Origin: a bacterium
GTDB taxonomy: Bacteria; Desulfobacterota; Binatia; UBA12015
Assembly: GCA_029976905.1 (NCBI GenBank)
Contig: JAPOLW010000024.1
Location: 1 to 17,532 of the forward strand
DNA length: 17,532 bases
Direction: 5' to 3'
Shown here: piece by piece, positions 1 through 8,142 of the stretch
Numbering within the stretch: the first letter of the stretch is position 1
Layout of the letters: every line of letters starts with the position of its first letter
Made by a program: the position numbers and the translations under genes
Notes under the pieces: model-generated
What the model was told of the DNA's origin: nothing
Seen by the model: the letters and a program-made list of their open reading frames with translations, nothing else
Database searches by the model: none

Positions 1-179
1 GGGTGCGCACCCGGCGGTTGAAATTGATCGAAACCGACACGGACGCAGGCGGAATCGACCTCGAACTCTACGACCTCGCCGCCGACCCCTACGAGCTCGA
101 AAACCTCGCCGCTCGCCCCGAGCACGCTCGCCTGATCGAACGCCTCCGGACCCGGATCGGGGAGCTCGTGGCCCAATGA
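1..179 (+). CDS. Sulfatase, C-terminal fragment (5' end outside window)
   Basis: The frame is open from the left edge (first full codon at 3) to TGA at 177-179 and gives 58 residues. It contains the phrase ELYDLAADPYELENLA, the typical C-terminal signature of type I formylglycine sulfatases (alkaline phosphatase superfamily), usually followed, as here, by a short helix ending the protein. A KLI stretch just before it also fits that family, where the strand before this loop often reads 'KLI'. The catalytic CxPxR and metal-binding residues would lie upstream and cannot be seen. The following glycosyltransferase-like gene begins within about 90 bases on the same strand, so co-transcription is possible. 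Substrate and localisation cannot be inferred from this piece. Confidence 0.75.
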   Translation, partial: VRTRRLKLIETDTDAGGIDLELYDLAADPYELENLAARPEHARLIERLRTRIGELVAQ

Positions 180-264
180 GGTGTGGCGCAAGCCCCGCCG
201 GCGTGGCCGCGCTGCGGAGCTCCCGCGAGGTTGGCCCCGCCGCAGGAACGTGCAAAGTCTCTCC

Positions 265-1881
265 ATGAGGGGTGCCTTGCCGCTCGCCGTGGTGCTCGTG
301 GCCGTGTCGAGCGCCGCGGTCCTGCCCTACCCGAGGCCGGACGGCCGTCTCGTTCCCGATGCCGTCGAGTACCTCTCGATTGGTTGGTTTTGGGCCAACG
401 GCGCCGGATTCGTCGACCCCGTGCAATGGGTCTTCGTCCTCGACCCGGCGCCCGTGCTGCCGGCGTCGGCGGTGCGACCCCCTGTCGTCCCCTTCTTGTT
501 CGGACTCGCGTTTCGTCTCGGTGCGACGTTGTGGAATGTCGTCCAATTGCACGTCCTGGCGACGGCGATGGTTGCGGGTCTCGTCACCCTCGTGGCGCGG
601 CGCATGATGGGCCTTTCTTCCGCCATCGGCGTGGGTCTTCTCGTCGGAACGGCGCCGGCCTGGAGTCGCCTCGCCCCGATGCCCCTGACCGAGGTTGCCT
701 CGGTTGCGATCTTTCTCGCCGTCCTGGGGACGACACCACGGGCGGTGCGCTCGGTCGGCGCGGCGTTCCTTTGTGCGGTTCTGACCGTGATTGCGGCGTT
801 TACGCGCCCCAACCTGATGGGCATGGGGCTCGCCGTGGCCGTCGGCATGGCCTGGACGCTCGGTCCACGGGATGCGCTTCGAAGTCGCACGGTGTGGATC
901 TACCTCGTGACCTTCGTCCTGCTTCTGGGCGGGGTACGCGTCGTTGCCCTCTGGACGACCGGTCTCGCGCCGTACGCCGCTCAGGCACTTCTCGCGGGGC
1001 GGTGGAGTGCGACCGAAGCATTGACGTACGGCTTCGAAGCCGGGGAGGGGAGTGCGCTTTGGGGGGAGCGTGGAGCGCGGATGCTTTTCCTCTTCGTTCG
1101 ACGAGCGGGTCAGCTCGCGACTTCGCTCTTCTTCTCCAGGAGTTACCTCTGGGTGGGATGGATCGCCCTCCCGGGTTCGCTCTGGTGTCTGTTTCGGCGG
1201 GGATCCTCCGTCACGCGCCGCGTCTGTGCGCTCGCGGCGCTGGGCTTCTCCCTCACGGTCGCCCTCACGTTCGCGGCCTTCGACGGCCAACGCTACCCGA
1301 TCCTACCGGCCATCGTCGGTGCGCTTTGTGGATTTGCGATGCTCGACGACCTCGTTGCGGGAACCGCAATGCGATGGCCCCGTCTGCGACGTGGGATCGG
1401 TCTGGTTCCCCTCGGCCTGGCCCTCGTTCTCGCCTGGCCACAGCCGTGGACGAGTCTTCCCCGGCTACACCAGCGGACCTGGCTTGGCGGGTCGAGAGAT
1501 CCGCCGATGGTGCCGCCCAGCCAGGCTGATCTCGTCGGCCTCTGCGCGGGCATTCCACCCGATGCCCTGGTCGCCGCGGCCTACCCGTGGGCGATCACCC
1601 TGTATTGCGGCAACCCATCGATACGACTGCCCGGGGGACTTACGACGGGCGATACCGAGCGGCGATTCCTCGAAGAGCGTAAGCCGCTCTACGTGGTTGC
1701 GCCTCGTGTACAGAGGTATTTCGCGAGCCGGCCAATGCTCTATCGAAGGAACGGGCGGTATGGTGATCTTCGCCTCTTTCGGACGACCATGCCGGCGTCG
1801 GATGTGAATCGTTGGGAGGTGCCTCCGCCGTTGCGTTGTGCGGGTTTCTCCGCGCGTACGTGCCCTGGGGGAGGGCGCTGA
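265..1881 (+). CDS. Multi-spanning membrane GT-C glycosyltransferase-like protein (ArnT/PMT type)
   Basis: A 538-residue protein with about ten or more hydrophobic segments. Right after the first membrane helix comes an acidic loop, PDAVEYLSIG (Asp32, Glu35), then a GAGF and a RPPVVPFL segment. This 'acidic loop, Y-x(n)-G-x-G-F, then P-rich helix' layout is that of GT-C fold transferases (ArnT/PMT/GT39-like), which move a sugar from a polyprenyl-phosphate carrier onto a lipid, glycan or protein on the outer face of the inner membrane. A soluble C-terminal domain follows the helices from about residue 410. The frame also allows a GTG start at 181, but that adds 28 Arg/Pro-rich residues before the first helix. 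I prefer ATG 265, with AGGAA about 18 bases upstream being only a poor ribosome site. The true start, donor and acceptor are unknown. The gene lies just after a sulfatase and converges with the DUF1501 gene. Confidence 0.72.
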   Translation: MRGALPLAVVLVAVSSAAVLPYPRPDGRLVPDAVEYLSIGWFWANGAGFVDPVQWVFVLDPAPVLPASAVRPPVVPFLFGLAFRLGATLWNVVQLHVLATAMVAGLVTLVARRMMGLSSAIGVGLLVGTAPAWSRLAPMPLTEVASVAIFLAVLGTTPRAVRSVGAAFLCAVLTVIAAFTRPNLMGMGLAVAVGMAWTLGPRDALRSRTVWIYLVTFVLLLGGVRVVALWTTGLAPYAAQALLAGRWSATEALTYGFEAGEGSALWGERGARMLFLFVRRAGQLATSLFFSRSYLWVGWIALPGSLWCLFRRGSSVTRRVCALAALGFSLTVALTFAAFDGQRYPILPAIVGALCGFAMLDDLVAGTAMRWPRLRRGIGLVPLGLALVLAWPQPWTSLPRLHQRTWLGGSRDPPMVPPSQADLVGLCAGIPPDALVAAAYPWAITLYCGNPSIRLPGGLTTGDTERRFLEERKPLYVVAPRVQRYFASRPMLYRRNGRYGDLRLFRTTMPASDVNRWEVPPPLRCAGFSARTCPGGGR

Positions 1882-1955
1882 CTCCGCGTCTGGGTCGTCG
1901 GTCGTCCGGTCACGACGCCGTGGCCGGGCCGGGAGTTTCCACATACCGCGTGCGA

Positions 1956-1978
1956 GGCGGCGGTCGACGAACGCCGCT
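1956..1978. terminator. Possible hairpin between convergent genes
   Basis: In the 152-base gap between the GT-C gene (+) and the DUF1501 gene (-), GCGGCG at 1957-1962 pairs with CGCCGC at 1972-1977 around a 9-base loop. A G-T wobble extends it to 7 pairs. There is no T tract on either side, so a Rho-independent terminator is not demonstrated. In GC-rich DNA such a stem can occur by chance. Confidence 0.2.
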
Positions 1979-2033
1979 CTGTCTCCCGGCGGAGAAACCT
2001 CCGAACGAAAGCGGGCGCCCCAGGGCCCGTCCT

Positions 2034-3449
2034 TCAGGCCAGAAGCCCGTGGACGACTTCGCCGGCGACGTCCGTCAACCGGTACTCGCGCCCCTGGAAG
2101 CGGTAGGTCAGCCGCTCGTGGTCGATCCCAAGGAGATGCAGGATGGTCGCATTCAGGTCATGGACGTGGACGGGATCTCGCGTCACCGAGAAACCCAACT
2201 CGTCGGTCTCGCCGTGGATGTGCCCGGCCCTCACGCCGCCGCCCGCCAGCCAGACGCTGAAGGCGTCACTGTGATGGTCGCGGCCGGCCGACAGGGCCTC
2301 GAGTCCCGTCATTCCGATGCCCTGGGCCATGGGTGTGCGGCCGAATTCGGTCGAGAACACGACGAGGGTTTCGTCGAGCAGGCCACGCTGGGCGAGGTCG
2401 CGCACGAGCGCCGCGGAGGGGCGGTCGACGCCCTCGCACTTTGCGGGGAGGATGTTGTCGATCGCCGTATGATGGTCCCAGCCGGCATCGAAAATTTGAA
2501 CGATGCGCACGCCGCGCTCGCTGAGTCGACGAGCGAGGATACACTGGTTGGCGAAACCCTGGCCTCCGGGCTGGGCGCCGTAGGCCTCCAGGACTTCCGC
2601 CGGCTCGTCGGAGATGTCCATCAATCCGGGCACCGAGGATTGCATACGGTAGGCCATTTCGTACTGCTGGATGCGCGTTTCGATTTCGGGGTCGGCGTAT
2701 TCCTCGAACTCCCTTTCGTTGAGGCGATTGGTTGCGTCGATGATGTCCCGCCGGGCCCCTGGGTCGATCCCCGGCGGATTCGAGAGGAAGAGGACTGGCT
2801 CGCCCCGGGAACGAAACTCGACGCCCTGGTGCACCGTGGGGAGAAAACCACTGCCCCAGGCGGCATTCCCCGAGCCGGGATAGGCCCCCTGCACCAGCGT
2901 CACGAAGGTCGGTAGGTCCTCGTTCTCACTGCCGAGTCCGTAGCTGAGCCAGGAACCCATGCTCGGACGCCCGAAGCGGCCGATCCCCGTGAGGAGAAGG
3001 AGCTGCGCCTGGGTGTGGTTGAACTCATCGGTCTGCATCGAGCGGACCAGCGTGATGTCGTCCGCAATTTCGTGAAGATGAGGGAGCAGTGTGGAAAGCT
3101 CGGCTCCCGACTGGCCCGCTCGCGTGAATTCGAATGGGCTTGCTTTGAGCAGCGATTCTCCCCGGAGGAATGCGAACCGCTTTCCTTCCATCAAGCCGGG
3201 CGGGCAGGCTTTTCCATCCCATTTCGTGAGTGCGGGTTTTGGATCGAAGAGATCGACATGAGACGCACCGCCGATGAGGGTGATGTAGATGATCCGTTTG
3301 GCGCGGGCGGGAAAGTGGACCGTCGACTCGGCTCGCGCGTCCCGCCCCAGCAGCGCACCGAGGGCCGCACCGCCCAGCCCGCCGGCCACCCCCTTGAGGA
3401 GGCGACGGCGGGAGATCGTGTGATCCAGAACGGAATCTTCGTAGGACAT
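2034..3449 (-). CDS. DUF1501 family protein, Tat-exported
   Basis: A 471-residue protein. Residues 13-20 (SRRRLLKG) followed by a Gly/Ala-rich hydrophobic run and ARA at 38-40 form a twin-arginine signal with a likely cut after Ala40. The mature part opens with IGGASHVDLFDPKP (His64, Asp66, Asp69), the hallmark of DUF1501. Later motifs are DAGWDHH, VVFSTEFGRTP and GRDHH, matching the metal-ligand-like blocks by which this family is placed in the alkaline-phosphatase/sulfatase superfamily. Its reaction is not established. The ATG at 3449 lies 15 bases after the stop of the PSD1 gene, with GAAGAG about 11 bases upstream, so the two are almost surely one operon. This PSD1-DUF1501 pairing is very common in Planctomycetota and related genomes. 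Length is normal for the family, and family identity is firm although activity is not. Confidence 0.95.
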   Translation of the reverse strand: MSYEDSVLDHTISRRRLLKGVAGGLGGAALGALLGRDARAESTVHFPARAKRIIYITLIGGASHVDLFDPKPALTKWDGKACPPGLMEGKRFAFLRGESLLKASPFEFTRAGQSGAELSTLLPHLHEIADDITLVRSMQTDEFNHTQAQLLLLTGIGRFGRPSMGSWLSYGLGSENEDLPTFVTLVQGAYPGSGNAAWGSGFLPTVHQGVEFRSRGEPVLFLSNPPGIDPGARRDIIDATNRLNEREFEEYADPEIETRIQQYEMAYRMQSSVPGLMDISDEPAEVLEAYGAQPGGQGFANQCILARRLSERGVRIVQIFDAGWDHHTAIDNILPAKCEGVDRPSAALVRDLAQRGLLDETLVVFSTEFGRTPMAQGIGMTGLEALSAGRDHHSDAFSVWLAGGGVRAGHIHGETDELGFSVTRDPVHVHDLNATILHLLGIDHERLTYRFQGREYRLTDVAGEVVHGLLA

Positions 3450-3464
3450 TGCCAGGGGCGCTCT

Positions 3465-6400
3465 TCAGCTACGGGTGATCGTTTCGTCGAGGTTGAGGAT
3501 CACGTTCGCGACCGAAAACCAGGCGGCGAACTCGACGGGGTCGAGCCCGGTGTCGGGCGTGGCCCAGCGTGTGGTCTCGACGAGCGCGAGTGCCGCCTCG
3601 GGGGTTCGTCCGAACCGGAGTCGTTCCCGATCAAGCAGGGCGACGAGGTCTTCCACGTCGCCGGGACGGGGTGGGCGTGCCACGGCGAGGCGAAGCGCAA
3701 ACGCGGCTCTTTCCCGGTCGCCGTCCAGGTCCTCCTTCTGCAGGATTCGCTCGGCGAGCCCCGCGGCCATTTCGACATAGGCCTGGTCGTTCAGGAGAAC
3801 CAGCGCCTGGAGGGGGGTGTTCGTGGTGGAACGGCGCGTGGCACAGGTCGTCCGGTCGGGCGCGTCGAAGGCCACGAAGCTGGGATACGGTGAACTCCGC
3901 CGCCAGACCACGTAGACACCGCGCCGAAAGCGGTCGTCGCCGTAGTGCGGTCGATACCGGGCCTGAAGGATGTCTCCCTCGTGGTTCCAGAGGCCGCTGG
4001 GTTGGGGAGGGTAGGCGGGAGGCCCGGCCATCCGGGGGCTGAGAAGGCCGCTGATGGCGAGCGCGTTGTCTCGCAGAAGCTCGGCGGGTAGCCGCCGACG
4101 CTGACTGCGCGCGTAGAGCGTGTTCGCGGGGTCTTCCTCGTGTTGCTCGTAGCGTCGGCTGGATTGTTTGTAGGTGGCGGAGAGAACGATCTTTCGATGG
4201 AGCTTCTTCATCGACCAGCCGTTTTCGATGAAATCGAGGGCGAGCCAATCGAGAAGATCGGGGTGTGTTGGCGAGTCCCCTCGCGTCCCGAAGTCCTCGG
4301 GAGTCCGGACCAGCCCCTGCCCGAAGAACTCGGCCCACCAGCGGTTGACCGTGACGCGCGCAACGAGCGGGTTGGCGGGATCCACCAACCACAGGGCGAG
4401 CCCGAGACGGTTGCGTGGCAGGCCGTCGGAATAGGGGTGGAGCGCCCCGGGCGTTTCGGGCGAGACCGCGGATCCGGGGTCCCGGAAACTTCCCCGCTTC
4501 AAGACGTGGGTTTTCCGGGGCATGGGGAGTTCTTCGAGTACCCGGGTGTGCGCCGGACGCAGACGGTTTCGCGCGCGTCTCAAGGACGGCAGGTCGGTGC
4601 CGACGAGGCGTCCTTCGGCATCGAAGTAGGCTCGCAGCCGGGCCTCTTCTTCTGCCGTGCGACCGTCCTGGACCGGGAGGCGTGCGACATCTTCCGGAAG
4701 GGCAGCCAGGGTCCTCGACGCAGTCGTCGTCGAAATGCGGATCCGATCGATCGAGGCCCCTTGGCCGTGTTGCTGCTCGAGGACCACCAAAAGAGTATCC
4801 GCGTCCGTAGGCGGACCATCGAAGAGGAAGACCGCCGCATCCGGCACGCTCCGGTCGCGGGTCTTCCAGATCTGAGCGGATTCTCGCACGATGGCCCCGT
4901 GTGCCCGGCTGTCATGTCGGGCAACCCAGAGATCGAGAGGGGCGAGAGGGTCCTGACCCTGCGCTGACGGAGTGACCGAGATTCCGGAGATGCGCGGGGG
5001 AAGTCTCTCCCCTCCACTGCGGGGTGGGTCGGTTGCCGGGCGGGGGAGGATCTCGATGCGCAACGCCGTCACCGGTCGTTCGCGAGGCGCGACTTCGATG
5101 GCATGCACGACGGCATCGGGAACCGGGCCGTCGATCGCAATCGAATCGTCGTCGAGCAGCCGATGCGTCTCGTCTCCACTCGATTGCACGTCGACCGTCC
5201 CGGTCGGGTTCCATTCGACCGGGACTCCGAGAGCCTTGCGGGTCTCTCGTTTCCAGCGCTCGAAGTCCTCATCCGTATCTCGGGCGAGGAGACGTTGGTT
5301 CTCCGACCGGATCCGGGTGATGAGAGATTGTCGTCGAGCCTGCTCGGCGTCCGTCAGAGGGACGGGGATTGTCGGCCCCCGGAGTTTCCACGCGACCGCG
5401 GGATCGGCGCTGCCCAGCGCGGCGACCTCGATCGGTGTGTTGTTGAAGAAGGCGAAGAGCTCGTAGTACTCCTGCTGACTGAACGGATCGTATTTGTGGT
5501 TGTGGCACTGCGCGCACTCCAGCGTGCTGCCGAGCCAGATGGTTGCCGTGACGTTGACGCGGTCGACGATCTGCCGAACGCGATCTTCCTCTGGATAGAC
5601 ACCTGCTTCGATGCTCGTTGTCGCGGATCGATGAAAGCCGGTCGCAATGCGCTGGGAGAGGGCCGCCCGGGGGAGTAGGTCCCCCGCAAGCTGCTCGACC
5701 GTGAACTGGTTGAAGGGCATGTCCTCGTTGAAGGCGTCGATCACCCAGTCCCGGTAGGGCCAGGCGGTGTAGATCTGATCCGTCTGGAAACCGTTGGAAT
5801 CCGCGTAGCGGGCCAGATCCAGCCAATGGACGGCCCAACGCTCCCCGTACTGCGGTGAATCCAGCAATTCATCCACGATCCGTCTGTAGGCCTCTTCGGA
5901 CGGGTTTTTCTCAAAGGCCTCGACCTGCTCGGGCGTCGGTGGAATTCCGATCAAGTCGAGATGGAGGCGTCGCAGGAGGCGGGCCGGTTCCGCCTGTGGG
6001 TTCGGTTCAAAGCCGGCGGCCTCCTGTCGGGCGAGGATGAAGGTATCGATCTCGTTCCGGGGCCACGCGTCCCGACGCACCGCTGGTAGGGCAGGGCGCT
6101 CCGGCGCGACGTAGGCCCAGTGTTTTGGGGAGTCTTGATCGAGCCAGATCGCTCCACCGTCGATCCATCGACGAATGCTCTCGATCTCATCGGCGGAGAG
6201 AGCGGGCCCCTCTTTCGGCATTCGCTCTTCTTCGTCGGACGAAGTGATGACTTCGAACAAATAGCTGTGTTCGGCCGCATTCGGCTCGATCACCGGGATG
6301 CCAAAGTCGCCCGGTGTGAACGCATCTCGCCGATTGGTGAGCCGAAGGCCGCCCTCGCGCTTTTCCGGGCCGTGGCACTCGTAGCAACGCTTCTCGAAAA

Positions 6401-6569
6401 TCGGCCGGATGTCGCGCGCGAAATCCGGGGCGGAGGCCGGCGGACCGGCCCCGGCCGGTGGGGCGGACGTCAGGATCGCGCCGAGCAGGAAAAAGGCCCC
6501 GACGGCCTGGAGGGACGGCGGACCCGACCGACGCCGTGCCCCTGGCCGTCGCATTCGAGAAGGCGGCAT
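3465..6569 (-). CDS. PSD1 / planctomycete cytochrome c domain protein (PSCyt1-DUF1549-DUF1553)
   Basis: A 1034-residue exported protein. Residues about 15-45 form a signal peptide (AVGAFFLLGAILTSAPPAGA). A PSCyt1 cytochrome c domain follows with the haem-binding motif CYECH (Cys62, Cys65, His66). DUF1549 comes next (roughly 165-370) and carries a second CxxCH, CAQCHNHKYDPF (Cys352, Cys355, His356). A beta-rich variable region spans about 440-690. DUF1553 (about 720-1000) contains NPLVARVTVNRWW and GLVRTPEDFG, and the protein ends with the family signature NLDETITR. The frame is open up to 6755, but I chose the ATG at 6569 because GGAAGAG lies just upstream (6573-6579) and a signal peptide begins there. 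Family members are thought to be periplasmic redox or binding proteins of unknown substrate. It is the first gene of an operon with DUF1501. Confidence 0.92.
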   Translation of the reverse strand: MPPSRMRRPGARRRSGPPSLQAVGAFFLLGAILTSAPPAGAGPPASAPDFARDIRPIFEKRCYECHGPEKREGGLRLTNRRDAFTPGDFGIPVIEPNAAEHSYLFEVITSSDEEERMPKEGPALSADEIESIRRWIDGGAIWLDQDSPKHWAYVAPERPALPAVRRDAWPRNEIDTFILARQEAAGFEPNPQAEPARLLRRLHLDLIGIPPTPEQVEAFEKNPSEEAYRRIVDELLDSPQYGERWAVHWLDLARYADSNGFQTDQIYTAWPYRDWVIDAFNEDMPFNQFTVEQLAGDLLPRAALSQRIATGFHRSATTSIEAGVYPEEDRVRQIVDRVNVTATIWLGSTLECAQCHNHKYDPFSQQEYYELFAFFNNTPIEVAALGSADPAVAWKLRGPTIPVPLTDAEQARRQSLITRIRSENQRLLARDTDEDFERWKRETRKALGVPVEWNPTGTVDVQSSGDETHRLLDDDSIAIDGPVPDAVVHAIEVAPRERPVTALRIEILPRPATDPPRSGGERLPPRISGISVTPSAQGQDPLAPLDLWVARHDSRAHGAIVRESAQIWKTRDRSVPDAAVFLFDGPPTDADTLLVVLEQQHGQGASIDRIRISTTTASRTLAALPEDVARLPVQDGRTAEEEARLRAYFDAEGRLVGTDLPSLRRARNRLRPAHTRVLEELPMPRKTHVLKRGSFRDPGSAVSPETPGALHPYSDGLPRNRLGLALWLVDPANPLVARVTVNRWWAEFFGQGLVRTPEDFGTRGDSPTHPDLLDWLALDFIENGWSMKKLHRKIVLSATYKQSSRRYEQHEEDPANTLYARSQRRRLPAELLRDNALAISGLLSPRMAGPPAYPPQPSGLWNHEGDILQARYRPHYGDDRFRRGVYVVWRRSSPYPSFVAFDAPDRTTCATRRSTTNTPLQALVLLNDQAYVEMAAGLAERILQKEDLDGDRERAAFALRLAVARPPRPGDVEDLVALLDRERLRFGRTPEAALALVETTRWATPDTGLDPVEFAAWFSVANVILNLDETITRS

Positions 6570-6734
6570 CTGCTCTTCCAGTTTAGCCTCCCTTTGACGG
6601 TTGCCGCTACCTGGATTCGGCGTCGCGGGCACTCTCCCGGTCGGACGCGGTCGCCGGGGAGGCCGATGCCCGACGCGGAGAGAGGCCGCAGCCGGAATCG
6701 AGAGAGGCGCGGCGGGCCTCTCCCGACGCGACCA

Positions 6735-6764
6735 TTGCGACGGATTTCTGGGCAAATTAAGAAT
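6735..6764 (+). promoter_or_regulatory. Weak candidate sigma70-like promoter for the 169-residue membrane protein
   Basis: The 240-base divergent gap between the PSD1 gene and the following plus-strand gene is GC-rich except for one AT-rich patch. There TTGCGA (6735-6740) is followed after 18 bases by AAGAAT (6759-6764), an imperfect -35/-10 pair. Upstream lies an inverted repeat, GAGAGGCC at 6680-6687 and GGCCTCTC at 6715-6722. All of this is by eye, and box similarity is modest. Confidence 0.2.
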
Positions 6765-6809
6765 CCAGGAGAGCTTCGTGCCGCGCGAAGCGTCGTCCCG
6801 CTCGACTCG

Positions 6810-7319
6810 ATGGAAGCCTCTGAGTATCTCGCCTTCGTACCCCTGCTGGTCTACGGGATCGCTCTTTCCGAACTCCTCGGTCAGTGGCGTCGCTTCCTCG
6901 ACCGTGACCTGTTCTACCTTCCCTACTTCATGACGACGGTCGTCTTCACCGAACTCGCAGTCTGGAACGTCTACGGATACCTCTCGGTCGTGCAGGAGTT
7001 GGAGGGAGTCAGCTACCGTCAGTACTGCGGCTACCTGCTGCAGCCCATGCTTTTCCTATTGACGGTCAGTGCGCTGACCCCGGAGGCGGACACCGACGAC
7101 ACGCGGGCGTATTTCGACGAGAGATTTCCGCTCGTGTATCTGCTCATGGCCGGTTTCATTGCCAGTCATTTCCTCACCGATGCAGACGCGCTCCGGTCCA
7201 TCGTTTCCGCGCGTTCGGTGGCCACAGCGCTGCTGGTCTGCGTTGCCCTCACCCGCCGGGTCGAGATCATCTACGCTCTGGCCGTGGTCTGGTTCGCATC
7301 GTTCGTCAACCGCATGTAG
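6810..7319 (+). CDS. Unrecognised integral membrane protein, 169 residues
   Basis: I do not recognise the family. The protein has about five to six hydrophobic segments: residues 6-22 (LAFVPLLVYGIALSELL), 33-53, 68-85, 107-123, 132-145 and 150-166. They are joined by short loops, so nearly all of it is in the membrane. Glu and Trp lie near or within the first two helices (SELLGQW, TELAVWNVYGY). There is no signal peptide, no Cys motif and no soluble domain. The frame extends further upstream, but that part is antisense to the PSD1 gene. ATG 6810 is the only standard start fitting the intergenic region, with no clear ribosome site. Hydrophobic periodicity and preference for G/C in third positions support real coding. 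It stands alone between a divergent operon and a convergent hemolysin III gene, so context gives no role. Confidence 0.65.
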   Translation: MEASEYLAFVPLLVYGIALSELLGQWRRFLDRDLFYLPYFMTTVVFTELAVWNVYGYLSVVQELEGVSYRQYCGYLLQPMLFLLTVSALTPEADTDDTRAYFDERFPLVYLLMAGFIASHFLTDADALRSIVSARSVATALLVCVALTRRVEIIYALAVVWFASFVNRM

Positions 7320-7406
7320 GCCCGAGAACGTCGAACGGTCGTCTTCGAGGCCGTTGATGGAAGGGGGGTGCCGGTGGTGTCGTGCCGGGTGGCGGCGCCT
7401 TTCGTA

Positions 7407-8081
7407 TCATCTACCGGTCGCGGCGTGGCCGAGAACGAGCTGCGCCACGACGACGAAATGCAGGGATGCTGCGAGGATGACCAGGATGTGGAAGACCTCG
7501 TGATATCCGAACTCCTCCGGCAGTGGGTCGGGCCAGCGCAGCGCGTAGACCACGGCTCCGAGCGTGTAGAGGATGCCGCCCATCGCCAGATAGGCTTCGT
7601 CCCACGGCCCGAGCAGGGCGGCGACCGCGGGCCATTCCGAGACCACGACCCAGCCGAGGGCGACGGAGAGGAGCGCACGCAGGGGCTTTGGTGCGTTTGG
7701 CCAGAGCATCGATTGCAGGACGCCGGCGGCGGCCCCACACCAGACCGTCTGCAACATGGTGATGCCTCGCGTCCCGAGCCCGAGCAGGCAGAGAGGAGTA
7801 TAGGTCCCGGCGATGAGGAGGAAGATCGCCGAGTGGTCCAGGCGCCGAAGCCACATGCGGGGGGCCGGAGGCCAGGCCGGAACGTGGTACGTGGCGCTCA
7901 CCCCGAACAGAGTTGATAGACTGACTCCATAGATCCCGGCCGCCCAGGCGGCTCGTGCGTTGGGAGCCTGCGCGACCAGGGCGACGCCGCCGACCCCCGA
8001 AAGAAAGGTGGCGATCAGGTGCGAGATTCCCCGCAGCCTGGGCTTGGCCGGCCTCGCCTCTCGTGGCGCGTTCTCGATCAC
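7407..8081 (-). CDS. Hemolysin III / PAQR-like seven-helix membrane protein (YqfA/HlyIII family)
   Basis: A 224-residue protein with seven predicted helices. It has the diagnostic HlyIII/PAQR blocks: SATYHV after helix 2, LDHSAIFLLIAGTYTP at helix 3, and GYHEVFHILVILAASLHF before the last helix. The His of the first and the two spaced His of the last are the zinc ligands of this superfamily, which also includes adiponectin-receptor ceramidases and bacterial TrhA-type membrane-homeostasis proteins. Bacterial members are linked to membrane lipid or fluidity control, and true haemolysis is doubtful. The frame also allows a GTG at 8105, but I chose GTG 8081 because AGGGGG (8087-8092 on this strand) sits 5 bases before it. 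It is divergent from a tetR gene with a shared 120-base region carrying repeated operators, so it is a likely target of that regulator. A fatty-acid or membrane-stress ligand would fit but is inference. Confidence 0.9.
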   Translation of the reverse strand: MIENAPREARPAKPRLRGISHLIATFLSGVGGVALVAQAPNARAAWAAGIYGVSLSTLFGVSATYHVPAWPPAPRMWLRRLDHSAIFLLIAGTYTPLCLLGLGTRGITMLQTVWCGAAAGVLQSMLWPNAPKPLRALLSVALGWVVVSEWPAVAALLGPWDEAYLAMGGILYTLGAVVYALRWPDPLPEEFGYHEVFHILVILAASLHFVVVAQLVLGHAATGR

Positions 8082-8086
8082 TCTTT

Positions 8087-8092
8087 CCCCCT
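8087..8092 (-). promoter_or_regulatory. Ribosome binding site deciding the hemolysin III start
   Basis: On the minus strand AGGGGG is followed by a 5-base AAAGA spacer and GTG at 8081. It is one mismatch from AGGAGG and at ideal distance. The upstream GTG codons at 8105 and 8099 have no such site. Confidence 0.5.
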
Positions 8093-8123
8093 GCGGCACA
8101 CGCACCCCGACGGGACCTCGCCG

Positions 8124-8139
8124 CGGGACGTTCGTCCCG
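8124..8139. repeat. Perfect palindrome CGGGACG-TT-CGTCCCG
   Basis: Two 7-base arms flank TT in the divergent hemolysin III/tetR region, just beside the first TTACG box. It could be a stem-loop at the start of the hemolysin III transcript or a binding site of its own. Its sequence differs from the TTACG boxes, so it is probably not bound by the same protein. Confidence 0.45.
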
Positions 8140-8142
8140 AGG

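Noticed and set aside
6120..6809. Upstream extension of the 169-residue membrane protein by about 230 residues
   Set aside because: The extension is antisense to the start of the PSD1 gene and then crosses intergenic DNA; it is Arg/Gly-rich without features.
7320..7406. AACGG/CCGTT inverted repeat between the membrane protein and hemolysin III genes as a terminator
   Set aside because: The arms are only 5 bases with a 12-base loop and no T tract, within chance for this base composition.
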